This document shows positions 1-12,064 of a stretch of DNA of 64,000 nt, piece by piece. The translations under genes were made by a program, and so were the position numbers. The stretch is from Piliocolobus tephrosceles. Lineage: Eukaryota; Chordata; Mammalia; Primates; Cercopithecidae. The first letter of the stretch is position 1, and each line of letters begins with the position of its first letter. Below the pieces are notes generated by a model, which worked only from the letters and a program-made list of their open reading frames with translations, made no database searches and was not told the origin of the DNA. The DNA lies in contig NC_045437.1 in NCBI RefSeq assembly GCF_002776525.5, positions 139,687,639 to 139,751,638 of the forward strand, written 5' to 3'.

Positions 1-36
1 AAATTAGGGACAAAGCCTCCACCTGGTCGGACATAC
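1..36 (-). CDS. GPX3: GPX3 exon 4, 5' end only
   Basis: On the minus strand an acceptor AG at 38-37 is followed by codons reading YVRPGGGFVPNF, a conserved stretch of plasma glutathione peroxidase. The first base of the exon (36) completes the lysine codon split across intron 3 (AA|G), so the phase agrees with exon 3. The exon continues beyond the left edge of the window. Exon 5, the stop codon and the SECIS element are therefore not visible. Confidence 0.85.
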
Positions 37-457
37 CTGTTGAGGAATGTTCTTAGGTGGGTTCCGAGGAGGTGGGCACAGGACTCAGAAATGAGAGGAA
101 GGGACAGAACAGGGGAGGGGGGTGTTGGGGGTCTGGATTTATTCCACAGTGGGAAGCAGGAGCCAGTGAATGTGCAGTGGGTGTAGGCATAATGTGAGTC
201 CGCGGTCTTCCTTTCCAGCCTGGTCCCTTTTCAGTGTCCCCCCACCTCGGTGCTCCCCGCAGATGCACATCACAACTAGTCATGTCTGTCCTTTTCCCTC
301 TTTTGTCCCTTCCCTTCCATTCCCTCATTTGACTGGGGATCCTAGAAGAGGAGAGTGGTTCTTGGTGGCTGATAAATGTTCACCATGAATTGGGGTTGAT
401 ACAAGACACATGGGCCATGTGAGAGGTACTTTCTTAGGATGCTGAGTGAGCACTCAC
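37..457 (-). other. GPX3: GPX3 intron 3
   Basis: Interval between the donor GT (457-456) of exon 3 and the acceptor AG (38-37) of exon 4 on the minus strand. It is short (421 bp) and GC-moderate. I see no repeat or separate gene in it. Confidence 0.8.
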
Positions 458-575
458 TTGAGGCTGGGAAGGATCTCTGAGTTCTCGCCTGGTTCCTGTT
501 TTCCAAATTGGTTGCAGGGAAAGCCGAGAATGACCAGACCGAATGGTGCAAGCTCTTCCTGTAGTGCATTCAGTT
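458..575 (-). CDS. GPX3: GPX3 exon 3
   Basis: The 118-bp exon starts after AG at 577-576 and ends before donor GTGAGTG at 457. It codes for ELNALQEELAPFGLVILGF and then PCNQFGKQEPGENSEILPSLK. The NQFGKQEPG block is the signature of the glutathione peroxidase family, and the Gln within the preceding block belongs to the conserved active-site neighbourhood. Incoming phase is 1 (the G of GAA comes from exon 2) and outgoing phase is 2 (AA|G). Both match the neighbouring exons, so the gene appears intact here. An open frame upstream of the acceptor is intron read-through, not exon. Confidence 0.93.
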
Positions 576-1982
576 CTGGGCCAAAGAGAAAGAGCAGACA
601 TGGGAGTATCCTGGCAAGGAGCCCTGTCTCATCCACTCCACTCCCCCAGCTCACCTGGCTGTGCCACTGGAACTAACGAGGCCCGAGAAAGGGAGGGACT
701 TGCCCAAGATCACCAGTGAGTTCACAGCAATGCTGGGACTCAGGTCCTATCCTCTTGACTCTAATCTGGATGGATTGAAGGTTTGGGGGAAAAGAATAAT
801 ACCCTTCCTCAAATCAGCTGTCAGTCACCTGCCCGTTGCCAAGGCCCTCCACCTGGGCCAGTTGGAGCACTCATTCAGGGCCCTCAGGATTGAGTTTCCT
901 GGAGCAAGAACTATCCAACCCTGGATACAAGGCAGAGACCTTCTTTGGGGTGAGGTTACAACCCTCCCATAATCTTTGGCAAATCAGGAACATAGATGAG
1001 GCCCTGGCCCAGCTCCCCAGTTTCCTCAGTGTCCCCTGGTCTCTTTTGCAGCAGCACCCTGCCCATCTCTTGCCCAAACGCACTGTGCTCTGTTCCAAGG
1101 CTAGAGAGAAGCATCCCAGACAGAGCACTCACAACCACTGGACCACCCGACCGCCGTCCTTCCACTTAACGGGAATTCGCCTGATTGCCAGGCAGAGCAT
1201 GGAGGGTCAAATTGTCCTTGCCTCCCTGACCCCCTGCCAGCAGACTGCTCAGCCCCAAAGCGTTTTCCCCTGGGTGCTGTCACTTGCCTTTGGTTGCCTG
1301 TTCCCCTAGCCTCTGTGTTCTACCCCAGCTAGGGAGAAAGGAGTAAGCATATCAGGAGATCATGAAACCTGGGCCAAATGCCTTATTCTGCCACTAATAG
1401 CTTTGTGACTCTGCTTAAGTTGTGTCTTCACTCTGAGTCTTGGTTTCCTATCTGTAAATTGAGAAGAGGGGAAGGCTAAACTAGATCATCTTCGAAGTTT
1501 ATTTTAGAATGGGCATTAGAAGTGTAGCCTGCCCCTTCATCCCACTACACCACGCATACACTCTGGGGCCTCGAGGCAATTTGCCTGCTTTCCAGAGAGC
1601 TGCCAAGAGAAGCACCAAAGCAGATGGGGCTGAGGGAAAATGAGACATTCTCAGCAAGATGGAGCTCCAGTTATCATCTCATGCTGCAGCCAAAGGGAGC
1701 TCTAATCACAAACCTAATCTCCATCCCTCTGCCTTTAGGGTGGTTGAGGTGCCCAGAGATGAAGATGGATAACTGGGAATCTCCTAGAACATGTCCAAAG
1801 GCAATCAGACCTCAGGCTTATATAATCATCTTCACAAAACCACGGAACACGGTGGAGCTGGGAAAAGGGGCTTGGACTCTCATGATTGCCATCACCCTTC
1901 CCCCTGTGCACCAGAAAAGATCCTGTGATTGAAATATGCCATACAGCCCCAAATAAAGCAGGGAGGAAGGGTGGGCTCTTAC
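576..1982 (-). other. GPX3: GPX3 intron 2
   Basis: A 1407-bp intron with donor GTAAGAG at 1982 and acceptor AG at 577-576. Several open frames of 60-157 codons occur on either strand, but none resembles a known family or has supporting structure. I see no Alu in it. Confidence 0.8.
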
Positions 1983-2136
1983 CAATGTACTGGCCCGTCA
2001 GGCCTCAGTAGGTGGCCACGTTGACAAAGAGGACGTATTTGCCAGTGTACTGCTTGAAGGGGATGTACTCCTCCCCATCAATGGTGAGGGCTCCGTACTC
2101 GTAAATGGTGCCGCTCATGCCACCATGGCAGTCCAT
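1983..2136 (-). CDS. GPX3: GPX3 exon 2, with the selenocysteine codon
   Basis: Exon 2 (154 bp) begins after the acceptor AG at 2138-2137 with ATGGAC and ends before donor GTAAGAG at 1982. It encodes MDCHGGMSGTIYEYGALTID followed by GEEYIPFKQYTGKYVLFVNVATY, then TGA, then GLTGQYI. Glutathione peroxidases reduce H2O2 and lipid hydroperoxides using glutathione or thioredoxin, with selenocysteine as the peroxidatic residue; GPX3 is the secreted, mainly kidney-derived plasma form. The TGA (2005-2007) is codon 73, the position known for the Sec of human GPX3. Reading continues past it in frame into exon 3. A conventional gene finder would wrongly end the protein here. Confidence 0.95.
2005..2007 (-). 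other. GPX3: In-frame TGA selenocysteine codon (Sec73)
   Basis: The TGA lies between ...FVNVATY and GLTGQY, exactly where family members carry Sec or Cys. The sequence downstream stays open and conserved across the splice to exon 3. Recoding requires a SECIS element in the 3' UTR, which would be left of the window, so recoding is inferred from family knowledge. Confidence 0.93.
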
Positions 2137-5100
2137 CTGGAACACAGAAAGGCCATAAAAGGAGCAGTTAGAGCTGAAAGGGAACTTGGACATTCCATTT
2201 TCAAAAGAATGAAAGATCCCAACAGGGAGAGTGACTTTCTCAAAATCATCACCGAGAATTGGAACTGGACTAGCACCGAGGTCTCCTAATTCCTTGTGTA
2301 AGATAATGATTTTGAAAGCACTTCACAAGTGCTTATTAGGTGCTTACTATTAAGTGCTTAATACGTGAGTGCTTAAGTGCTTAATAAGCACTTAATAAGT
2401 GAGTGCTATGGAGCCCTGGAGAATGACTTATTTTGCTAATTACTTCCACATCACATGTCAACTTCAGAATATTTACTGGGCTCTCAGGGAGACTGCCCTA
2501 AAGCTGATGGCTGGGTTCCTGGACAGGCTGATGGAGACTGGTTGGGTGGCTGTTGGAATACTCCAGGCCATTGAGGATGAGAGCCTGAACTAGGCCAGTG
2601 TGAAGGAAAAACTGAAGAGAAAGGAGGAAGAGGCAGTATGGACATGGTCATTCAGAGGCTCCCAATCTGGAAGACAGGAAAGATGAGGCTGTTGTTACCA
2701 AATAGGGAAGCAGGACTGAGAGCCAGGCATGGGGGAAAGGGCTGTGGCGAGGTAGGGAAAAGCAACAATACCTGCAGGTGTTAATGTTCCGGGTCTGAGC
2801 CGGCTGGTGATGACCCTTATGCCTTCCTACCTCCCCAGCTGCTGCTCACAGTCAGCCTCCAGGGCAAGGAGGGACAGAGTACAGTGGACTGTGGGCTGGG
2901 AGACCTGGGCTCCACGTCCCTCTGCCATTAACTCCCTGTGTGGTCTTGGACTGGCCCTTTCTTTTCTTCGGACCTGAGTTTCCTCATTTATAAAATGAGA
3001 ACCTTGAACCGAACCAGCTCTTCAACCAGGTCAACCATGATGGCTTGATAGGATCACGATCAGTGGGAGAGGGGGGATTGGGCTCACTGCTGGCTAGTAG
3101 GATGTGGCTTATGAGCCTACTCTGCCTCTACCTCATCCCTGACACAGACAACAAAACTCTGAGACTACCCTTGAAAGGATGTCTGTCATTGCATCATTGA
3201 CACAGTTTGGCAGGTGGGCTGGTCGTGATGGGAAAGGAAAACCTTGAAACCATTGTATAAGGTTGTCTTTAAGGTCCTTTGTAGCCTTGATATCCTTTGA
3301 AAGGTGGGCAGACAATAAACAAATAGAATGCAAAGTAGCATTATAGACCAGGAGAGGACAGAGACAGGTGGCTGGAGTTAGAGAAGCAAATTCACTCCCT
3401 CTCTTCCCTTCAGTTCTGGAGGACTTGCTGTTGAGGCAAGGAACCTGGGCCTGACCAGGTGAAGGGAGTGATCCATGCTGGCAGGGCGTGGCCCCTGCAC
3501 AGTGTGCAGAAGAGCTGCCTCTGTCATGAAGCAGGCCTGCTGAGTCGGGCGAGGCTGCGCTTCCTCCGCCAGGCCATTCCCTGGCAGCTGCAAGCTCTCT
3601 TCCTGGCACTGGTGCAAACTTCCTGCTTTACATGAGTCTAATATTCCACACCCTGTGACTTTTGGTGGGTGCTGGAGGCAGGCCCAAGACCTAAGATCAA
3701 CATTCCTCCTGCTCCTGGAGCTCCTCGTTCCAGCTGGCGCCATTTCCACCTTAAAATGCAGACAGACTGGGACACAACAAATACACCCTAGACCGCCACA
3801 AAGGTCTAGTGGCCAGAAAGCCAGGCACCTCTATAGCCTGTCCACTTTTTTAACTCTGCCATGATCCAAAAATGAACTCCGAGACATGGAAGAAAAAGAG
3901 ATGACAGGTTGTCCTAATAATGGGAGCTTGTAAACAGAAGGACCAGCTTCTGGACACAGTTTCAGTCTGGGGGTGTGGCAAGGAGAACCCTATTTCATTA
4001 GCTTCTGTTTTTTGCTGGCTGCCTGGCTCTGAGCAAGTCACTTTCACTGTCTGGGCATATAATGTCCAGGGAGATAAGCACGCTGCTGCCCAGAATGGTT
4101 GGGAGAATCTATTGGCAGAACAAAACAGGCATGGAATCTCTTGGAACAAAATCCCATGTCAAGGGATAGTGGGGGTCAGAAGGTGGCCCACGAGTGGAGA
4201 AGCCACAGCTGTGCTCCCCACTGATCACTGCAACTCAGTCCTCTATGAGTCCTCTTCCCTTCTCTGGGCACATGGAATCCCAGAGCACTGCATCTGAAAC
4301 AGTGGCTGAAGGAGATAACGGGGAGAGGCCATGACAGTGCCTCAATCCTCCCATAGCTGGGCAAGAGAGGAGGGTTCTGGTGGCTTAAAAGTTGGATGAT
4401 GGGACTCAGCCAGGACTCTGGCTGGCTGGGGCTGCTGGTCTTGTGTCTTTCTCCTCTCCTGTCTTACCACTCCTATCAATATGATGCTGTGAGAAGTGGT
4501 CTGGGAGGCTGGAGACCTGAGTGCTGGGCTTTGCTGTGTCTCTGATGTCATGTGACCCCCTTTCCTGGGGCTCCCGCTCCTCCATTGTAAGATGGAGTCA
4601 GGTTCAGGGCTGTCTTAAAGGCTCTTTAACTCTGTCAGCCTGTGGTTCCATGATTCTCTCTGCCAGGTTTAGTCACCTAGAAACCAGCGGTTACTAGGAT
4701 CCCACGCACGTCAGCAGTTGTCACTCTTTCCGGCTTCTGCAGTCCTTTTGTAGAGACAAGGAGGCTGGGCAGTCTGAAGCTGGACTGGGGAGGGGATGCA
4801 GCAAGAAGAGGAGGACCCCATCTGTTCCCTAGCCTCTTCCTTTGAATTGGTAGGAGGCAAACACCTCTCTGGGGCTGAGTCCCCTTTCATCCATTCCATT
4901 CTCCACATGCCCCATAACCCTATCCCTTTACCCTGGGGCTGGGGGTGAGGTGAGTGGTTGGGTCCTAACCCAGAGCTAAGACATCTCAACTCTAAGAACT
5001 TGGGAGCAGAGATGGGCATGCCCAGGCTTTCATTAGCCAGCAAGTCCTGACTGGTTCTATGTGATATGATTACACCTCACCCTAAAACTTTTCTAGACCA

Positions 5101-6722
5101 TCCCCATCCTATTCTCTCTGAGTCCATTTATCCCTCCCCAGAGTTCTGCAGAGAAGACACAGCTATGATGAGTTATTCATAGAGTCCAGGTTCTCCCCGC
5201 TAGCCTTCTTGAGGCAGGGCCCAATTTGTACCTTCTTTGACCCTCCCCAGTCTGAGAGGTGGGGACTCACTCCATGGTGCTGGCCTCTCTATGGCCCACC
5301 CCCAACATCAATGTTGAAAATCGACCCCATTCCTGACCTGGAAAATGCCTTCTGAGTTGGGGATTATGGACAGGGATGGATAAAAAGGAGGGGGCTTGGA
5401 CAAAGTGGCTTCACATCCATTTAGACTGACTCCAAGGAGAGGCTGATTAATGGGATTTAGGCTAAGGACAGAAAGGGGGTGAGTAACATGGAAGGAAGCC
5501 TGTGCTTGCAATGGGCTTCCTGAGAAGTGGATAGAATTTTGGAAACGGACTCCTAGACTCATAAGATCTTAATTAAAGTGAAGGCCCAGAGGATTTTAGA
5601 AACACAAGCTCAGAGCTTGCAAAAATGTGAGTTATGCGTGTTGGGAGGTTGGAGACAGAAATTGCTCTCTTTGAGTCTATCCCTACACCTGGCTTCTGCC
5701 TCCTTCCCCACCCACTCCCACTCCCTGGGTAGAGGAGAGGTCTACAGAGTCCACCCTGGTACACACTGTCCAAGGAGATCAGCATGCTGGCTCATCCCAC
5801 TCTTGGTCTCAGTATCCCCACTCCAGGTATGGGCCACACACCTGCTGGAAATAGACCGAGGCTCCAGAGAATTCTACCTCTCCTTCTGAATTAGCAGTCC
5901 CCAGCTTTCTCCAACTACCAGGTTTCCTCAGGCTAATGACAGTGGGTCCTGGGTAGTGAGGCTGCCCCAGAGGAGGAAATTGCAGAGAACAGCTTGTGGA
6001 TTTTTCAGCTTCTCCAAGCATCCCCTCTGAGGCCGTCATCTTCATCGTGCCCCATGCACTCCCACCCCCAAATTCCCGCCTGCAGATGGAGAAACGGGGA
6101 TCCAGGAACAGGTAAGGACTCAGGGTCCTGAGTGTTCTGCACTGTCACTCCAGAGCTCTTTCTGGCACTGATCTCTGCCTCTTCTACCAATGCCCTGAAT
6201 CCAAGTGGCCATTTCTACCTGCCTGCATCATTCTTGGGCTAGAAGAGCACCCCACTGCAGTTCTTCAGGATCAGGCTCACCCAGCTGCCTCTCCCCTTTC
6301 TCGTTGTCTGTCTCCCTGGGAACTTGCACAGCCCACCCAGACGCCAGGCATTTTTTCTGTGACGCCCTCCCTCTCAGGTCCTACTGAAGGGGAGCAGCTC
6401 AGGCACGGAGGTGACATAGATGTAGCAAGGCGATCCCCGAGGTGGCAGTGGGGAGAAAGTGCGAGCTCGGGGAAAGAGACCTTCCTGCCTTAGTCATTCT
6501 GCCCGCCTGAAGCACCAGGTTTCGGCTCTCCAACAGATGGAACTACGAGACGACGACGGTCGGGGGCGGGGTCGCAGCGGCAAAAGGGGTTCAGGGGGGT
6601 CCCTCGCACCTGGGGATCTTCCATCTGGCGGGGAGCCTGGGAAAAGGGGTGCATTGCACTAAGCACTGGACACCGAGGGGCTAGGTTTGTTCTCCTGGCC
6701 CCCGGCCCGGAGGCTCACTCAC
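2137..6722 (-). other. GPX3: GPX3 intron 1
   Basis: A 4586-bp intron bounded by donor GTGAGTGAG at 6722 and acceptor AG at 2138-2137. It contains no recognisable Alu, which is unusual for this Alu-rich window, and a cluster of AAGTGCTTAATA-like motifs at 2318-2408. Open frames such as 3133-3609 and 3920-4297 have no family resemblance, and I treat them as chance. Confidence 0.8.
2318..2408. repeat. Cluster of AAGTGCTTAATA motifs with a near-perfect palindrome
   Basis: Within about 90 bp the words AAGTGCTTA, AGTGCTTAA and their reverse complement AAGCACTT recur six or more times. Positions 2373-2395 form a 23-bp inverted repeat mismatched only at its centre. The core TTAAGTG is also the known recognition core of NK2-class homeodomain proteins. 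Whether this is a regulatory site or simple-sequence expansion cannot be told from the sequence. Confidence 0.6.
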
Positions 6723-7110
6723 CTTCGACTTCTCTTGTCCCCGGCTCTGCGGGAGGAAGCCGGCCAGGAGCAGGGAGAGCAGGCAGGACGCCTGCAGCAG
6801 CCGGGCCATGGCGGGCTGGGGGCACACGCAGGGTCGCCTGAGTCGCTGCCTGATCCCTGGCCACCGTCCGTCTGAGGTGTCCGGCGCTCGCAGCCACCTT
6901 TCAAGCCCTCGGGTGTGACCAATCCGCGGCCAAGCCGGGGCCCTTGCAGCCAATCGCTAGGCGGCTGGGATTTCAGGGGCGGGCGCGATTTGCCCTCAGC
7001 TCCCGCTTCCCCGGCCCGGGGGGACAGTGACATAAGCAAATCTGGGCAGAGAGGTGGAAGTCAAGTCCCTGTGGACGTGGGAGGCGGTCCCTTCCTCTTT
7101 TGGCTCCAAA
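6380..7110 (-). promoter_or_regulatory. GPX3: CpG-rich promoter region of GPX3
   Basis: This stretch around exon 1 is strikingly richer in G+C and CpG than its flanks. It contains GC boxes (for example GGGGGCGGGG near 6560 and GGGGCGGGCGCG near 6975) and two plus-strand CCAAT words (about 6919 and 6950). No convincing TATA box is seen on the minus strand just upstream of the ATG. The exact transcription start cannot be set, but it must lie at coordinates above 6809. Confidence 0.7.
6723..6809 (-). CDS. GPX3: GPX3 exon 1: start codon and signal peptide
   Basis: The ATG at 6809-6807 opens 29 codons ending at a phase-0 donor (AAG|GTGAGTGAG). The product begins MARLLQASCLLSLLLAGF and continues LPQSRGQEKSK. 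It has a short basic start, a strongly hydrophobic core and a small polar exit, which is a cleavable secretion signal. This matches plasma GPX3, the secreted family member, and excludes cytosolic GPX1/2. Twenty-nine codons here plus 43 in exon 2 place the Sec at residue 73. An in-frame ATG further upstream extends the open frame to 6953, but the extension is GC-rich leader with no signal-peptide character, so I choose the downstream start. Confidence 0.93.
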
Positions 7111-8094
7111 GTGCGAATGGAGGCGGGCACAGCGGTCTCCATTACAGCGAAGGCAAGGGGCTAATAGCACCCAAGAACTGATGGAAGTCTGCATTCTGGG
7201 AAGCATTCCTTATTCCTATCGAGGCTTTAAAAACACCTTGCGATGGTCCTCTGGAAATTGAGGGTTTAAAATTTCAGCAAGATCTGAAGTTAAACTTCCA
7301 AAAACATTTACTATATATAGGGTTAGTACTTAAGAAACAAAGAGTGGGTGTCCTGGGATTTTTGAAAACCCCATTCTGGTTAGGGCACTGGGACTGTAGG
7401 GACAGAGAAGGTGGGGTGCCTTTCCTCCCCATCATATAGGGTCACAGCTGACATACCTGTAGCAAAAGACAGGTTAGCAAGAAAAAAGCATAACAGATTT
7501 ATTTAATTAAAGTTTTCTGTGACATGAGAGTCTTCAGAAATGAAGACCCAAAAACTCAAGGAAAACTGTTTATTTTTAGGCTTAGATTCTATGAAGATCA
7601 TGGAAATGCGCAGAAATGTGAGTGGAGAAAAAGGGAATGGTCTAATAGTAATAAACGGAGTGGGAAACCCAGCAAGGCTTGTCTGTTTGTATCCTTGGCC
7701 TATCTGTGGCTAAACCACCTGGTTTAGAAGCAGAAAATAAATTTGCTCCCTGTGTAGTCTTTAACATGTGGCAGTTCCTTTCTGGGCCTCAGTTTCCTCA
7801 GCTGTGTAATGATGGGATCGATTTGTGATCTCCAGTGCCCTTCTGACTCTGGCTAGATGACTTGTTTCTAAAGTAAGTGACAGACCGAGACCAGGAGTCC
7901 TTTGAGAATAGGGCCCATAATCACTACCTGGCACAGGACCTAGCAGACAACAGATGTAAAATATTTGCTGACTTAATCATTCATTACATTAAAAAACAAA
8001 ATCTCCATGGAACACTTATGATCAGGCCAGGCAGTTCTAGGGCTGGGCTGTTTAGGTATGATCCTGTCCACAGATGGGGAATGTGTTTGGAATC

Positions 8095-8260
8095 AGTCTC
8101 AAATCTGACCACCAGAGTCAACTGGGAAGGCTTTAATACAGATTCCTGGACCCCACTTTGGAGTCATTGCATTAGAATCTCTAGGGGCAGAAGCTGAGAA
8201 TCTGCCTTCAGATATGTTCTAAAGGTTATTGTGAGGCAGTTGGCCTGGCTGTAGCCTTGA
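8095..8260. mobile_element. MER5A-like DNA transposon fossil
   Basis: The sequence has the typical order of a non-autonomous hAT-Charlie element: 'aactgggaaggctttaatac', a 'cctggaccccac' block, then 'attagaatctctaggggcag'. It is heavily mutated and the ends are approximate. It carries no coding capacity. Confidence 0.55.
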
Positions 8261-10739
8261 TAGTGTGAGTCCTAGGATTAAGTGCCTTCTAGAACTTTCT
8301 TCTGACCAAGAAATGCCTTGAGAAACCATACCTTTACTATGATTAAAGGTATTAACATCCCCATTGGAATTTGGAAGATGTTTCTCAAGTTTTGCATTCT
8401 CTGTGAAGTCTTCCCACCTCGAACCACAGCCTGTCGAAGTGGAAGGAACCTCAGAGGCCAGGAAGTCTTTAGCTGAGTTAAAGCCTGGGAGCATACGAAC
8501 AATGGCTGACACACAGTAAGTGCTCAATACGTTTTATTTAACCACCTCATTTCACTGAATCCTAGAGATGAGGAGCAATTTACCCAAGTTCCCATAACCA
8601 ACTGATGGCAGGGAGGGAATCAGAATCCAGGTCTCTAGACTCAGTCTCAGGCCCTCTCCATGTTGTTCTGTTGTCTTTTGAGGTTTGTATTTACCCAAAA
8701 ATATAAACATCTGTGTACACATCAGTTTATCAGAAATCCATTGTTCCTTAGCATCAGCTGGCATCTAGTGACCCTCAAAATAGGCACCTAGCAACATGTT
8801 AACACCATGAGAGATGCTAAAGAGTTGTCTAGAAGCCAAAGCCCCTGCCCCTAAAGGTGTTTCCAGCAGAGACCAGCAGGGTAAGGGACGGGAAGGTACC
8901 TAGGGTCACACAAGCGCAGGCTGGCACCTGGCAGCAGGCATCTCTCTATATTTTGCACCTTCTGTGTCTCACTTGTCTCACCTTAATCCCGGTGGTCTCT
9001 TTGGGGGAGACAAGAAGGAGTCAGATACCTGAGATGCTACCCCTGGATTGCTACAGACAGTAATAAAGTTACTTTCCTTCTCTGATCTCAGTTGTCCACC
9101 TATTTATCAAGGATCTTTGACTGTCTCTCAGTGGTGGTGTCTGTGGCTTTTCATTCCTAAGGATATAAGGATAGCCTGAACCATACAAAACAGAAGTACA
9201 AAACTGATGACATGGACAGTGGGGTGGGGAGGGTGGGAGAGCCTGCCCTGGCATTAAGAAGGGCCTTTATGCTGCAGTCAGCTTTTAAAGGAGGTCTAAC
9301 GATTGGCACAAAGAGCATGACAATGAAAACAATGAGAATGAAAACAATACTTCCCAATATTTTCATCAGCAGCCTTTTAAATACATTTGGTTGACTTGTT
9401 CTCAAGGACCCTATGTTTTGAAATACATCGTTCTCCATCAGGCTGCTTCCAACTGCCCTCAGGTTAAAGTCTAAATTCCTTAGCACTTCAGACAGTACCC
9501 TCAAAATCCATCTGCTTCTTCATCTTTTGCCACACTCTCCATATTCTCTCTGCCTCCGCTATACTGGACATTTTTCAGTTCTTACAGTCTGCCATTCTCC
9601 CTCACTTCCGAGTTTCATCTCTGCTGTTATCTCCCTCCAACTGGTTCTATCCTACTCATTTTTCATGTCTCCACTAATGTTACATCTTAAGAAAGGAGTT
9701 TCGTGGTGGTCCCCTTGTCTTCCTATAGTTCCTAGAGTATGTGACACTTTCTACATCAACCCTTTGTTGTACTTTATCATCATTTTTGTTTGCCTGTTTT
9801 CTGCACTAAATTATAAGATCCAAAAAGGCACCAGCACCAGCACAGAGCCTAATACATAGTAGTTGCTTGATACATATCTATCAAATAAATTAATGTCAAA
9901 TAAAACAATATTTGGCATACAGAATAAGGAGAGCTTCAAGTCAGCAAGTTCTAACCATGTAGAGCCCGCAAGACTGGTCTGATTTCATCTTCTAGGAAGA
10001 GTCAAGACGTGTGGATTATGCTGATAGGCTTGTCAGAGGAGAGTAGATGATTTGCATTGGGCAAAATGGGAAGGGAGGGATAGAAAGAGAAGCTGTAGAA
10101 GAATCATAAGCTAGTTTTGCTTCCATTCTGAGAACGCGTCTTCCACATCCCAAACAAGTGAGCACTCGGAACCTCTTCATCCTATTTGTTAGAGACCTCT
10201 ACAGGGAGCTCACTATTTACCTACTTGGTAGGTAAACAGAGACTGAAGATGACTTAAAAGGAGGTTTTACAAAAAGTGCTGATGCACTGTGTCTTCGAGG
10301 AAGATAGAACACAAGTTAATAAACTTAAAGGATTATAAAAAGTTAAAACAATGAAAGCCAGCCTTATTATTGCTTAGTAAACACTTCAGGTTCTGGACTC
10401 AAAGATGGGATCAGCCACTCTAACTGATGAACCTAGGTGGAAGCAGAAGTGAGGCCCAGCCTGCGTCAATTCAGTGCCAACTTCCAACAGTAGCCCTTGT
10501 TTTGCAGTCAAGAAGAAATTGCAAAACTGAGCAGGGGCCCTGGAGCTGCCAGTTTCCTAAACAATTAGCAAATTTGATCTCAGGGCCAGCCAGAAGACAG
10601 GGAGTTCATCAAGAGGAGAGATGGGTGGCTGTAGTCTTTGCTTGTGAAACTAGTGCCTTCCAAACTCTGGGCTGTAGTTTTCTCATTTATGGAACAAGGT
10701 GTTAGACAAGTTGGTCTCAAAGGGCCAAGCTTTAGCATA

Positions 10740-10935
10740 AAGAGAGTAGCAGCCAGCATTCACTCAATATCCTATCCATACCAGGTACTGCCTTAATTAA
10801 TCTCTGCAACCTCATGAGGTAGCCAACATTATTATCCCCATTTTGCAAATGAGGAAACTAATACATAGAGAGATTAAGCAACTTTGCTTAGGGTTATGCA
10901 GTTGGTAAGTCACAGAACCAGGCTTCTGACCCACA
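10740..10935. repeat. MIR/L2-like ancient SINE or LINE remnant
   Basis: It contains the familiar mammalian-wide pattern 'ctcatgaggtag ... attatccccattttgcaaat ... gaggaaact ... agagagattaagcaactt'. This run of words is diagnostic of old MIR/L2-type repeats. The boundaries are soft. Confidence 0.65.
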
Positions 10936-11621
10936 CATACTATTCTGCTGTGAGCAGGTCTCTGTAAACCTACCCTACCCCTGACCCCCGCCAAAGTCAG
11001 AGGAGGCTGAGAAGCTGAAGAAAGAAGCTGACATACTCAGTTCCTCAGAAAGAAACATTTATTAGGGACTTACAAACAGAAGCCACAGAAGTCTTAGGTG
11101 GCTGTGAAGTGAGATAGTGGATCCCCGAGCTATTTATCCCTTCCCAGCCCAGGGCTTATATAGCATAGGGAAGGGGTGATCTCCCCATTGAAGGGATGTG
11201 CAGGCCAACCAAGGTGTGACAATATTAAGATTGTTTTCACCTAAGGGAAATATTTTTGATAAGGACATGCTCTTACACAAGGAACAGTAGATAAACTGAC
11301 AATCTTAGAGGCTTTCCTGGAACTGGAGTTAATCAGAAATCAACATGGTTGAGTCGGCATCCCAGACAGAGTGTCTTTAGTCTCCGCATATACTGTCTCC
11401 AGAGCCCTTGCCATGAACCTCTGAGTCAATATAGCAGGCAGGCTGTAAGGGTGTGTGGCTACTGTGTGCTGGGAGCGGGGCTAGTACAAACTGATCTGTG
11501 CTGTGAGTATAAAACACACAGTGTTCTCTGAAGACTTAGTTTGATAAAAGAATATAAAATACCTCAATTTTAATAAAATTACATATGGAAATATTTTAAA
11601 TACATATTTAATATAATGGAT

Positions 11622-11876
11622 TAGCTGAGCACAGTGGCTCATGCCTATAATCCCAACGCTTTGGGAGGCCGAAGTGAGAGGATGCCTTGAGCCCAGGGGT
11701 TTGAAACCAGCCTGGGCAACATAGTGAGACCACATCGCTACAAAAATTTAAAAAATTAGCGAATCACTGGAGCCCAAGAAATTGAGGTTGCAGTGAGTGG
11801 TGATTGTACCACTGTACTCCAGCCTGGGTGAAAGAGTGAGACTCTGTCTCAAAAATAAAAATAAAAAATAATAATG
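11622..11876 (+). mobile_element. Old Alu (AluJ-like), internally deleted
   Basis: It starts GCTGAGCACAGTGGCTCATG and ends in an A-rich tail (AAAAATAAAAATAAAAAATAA). The second monomer is joined directly after the A-rich linker to 'gaatcactggagccc', so its first half is missing. The high divergence from the consensus suggests an old subfamily. Confidence 0.85.
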
Positions 11877-12064
11877 CATTGGGTTAAAGAAAACATATGC
11901 TTACAATTATTTTTGCCTGTTTATTTTTGCTTTTGAAAATATAGCCACCAGAAAATTTAAAATTACATGTGACTCACATTATATCTCTGTTGGGTAGCAC
12001 TGGCTTAAGCTGTATACTCTTAAGGGATTGGCGTAGGATAATGATTGACTCTGTGAAATCTAGG

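Larger units (their letters stand above)
7111..11621. other. Intergenic region upstream of GPX3
   Basis: I see no gene. It holds one MER5A-like fossil (about 8095-8260), a MIR/L2-like stretch (about 10740-10930), A+T-rich low-complexity DNA, and open frames under 120 codons without family resemblance. Segments near 7440-7720 and 11040-11330 look like old interspersed repeats that I cannot classify. Confidence 0.6.

Noticed and set aside
1101..1283. Possible small secreted peptide on the minus strand
   Set aside because: No hydrophobic signal core; compositionally ordinary intron sequence.
836..1309. 157-codon open frame on the plus strand in GPX3 intron 2
   Set aside because: No domain, signal or family resemblance; it lies antisense within an intron.
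3133..3609. 158-codon open frame on the minus strand in GPX3 intron 1
   Set aside because: Shares the strand of GPX3 but has no exon-like borders in phase and no peroxidase similarity.
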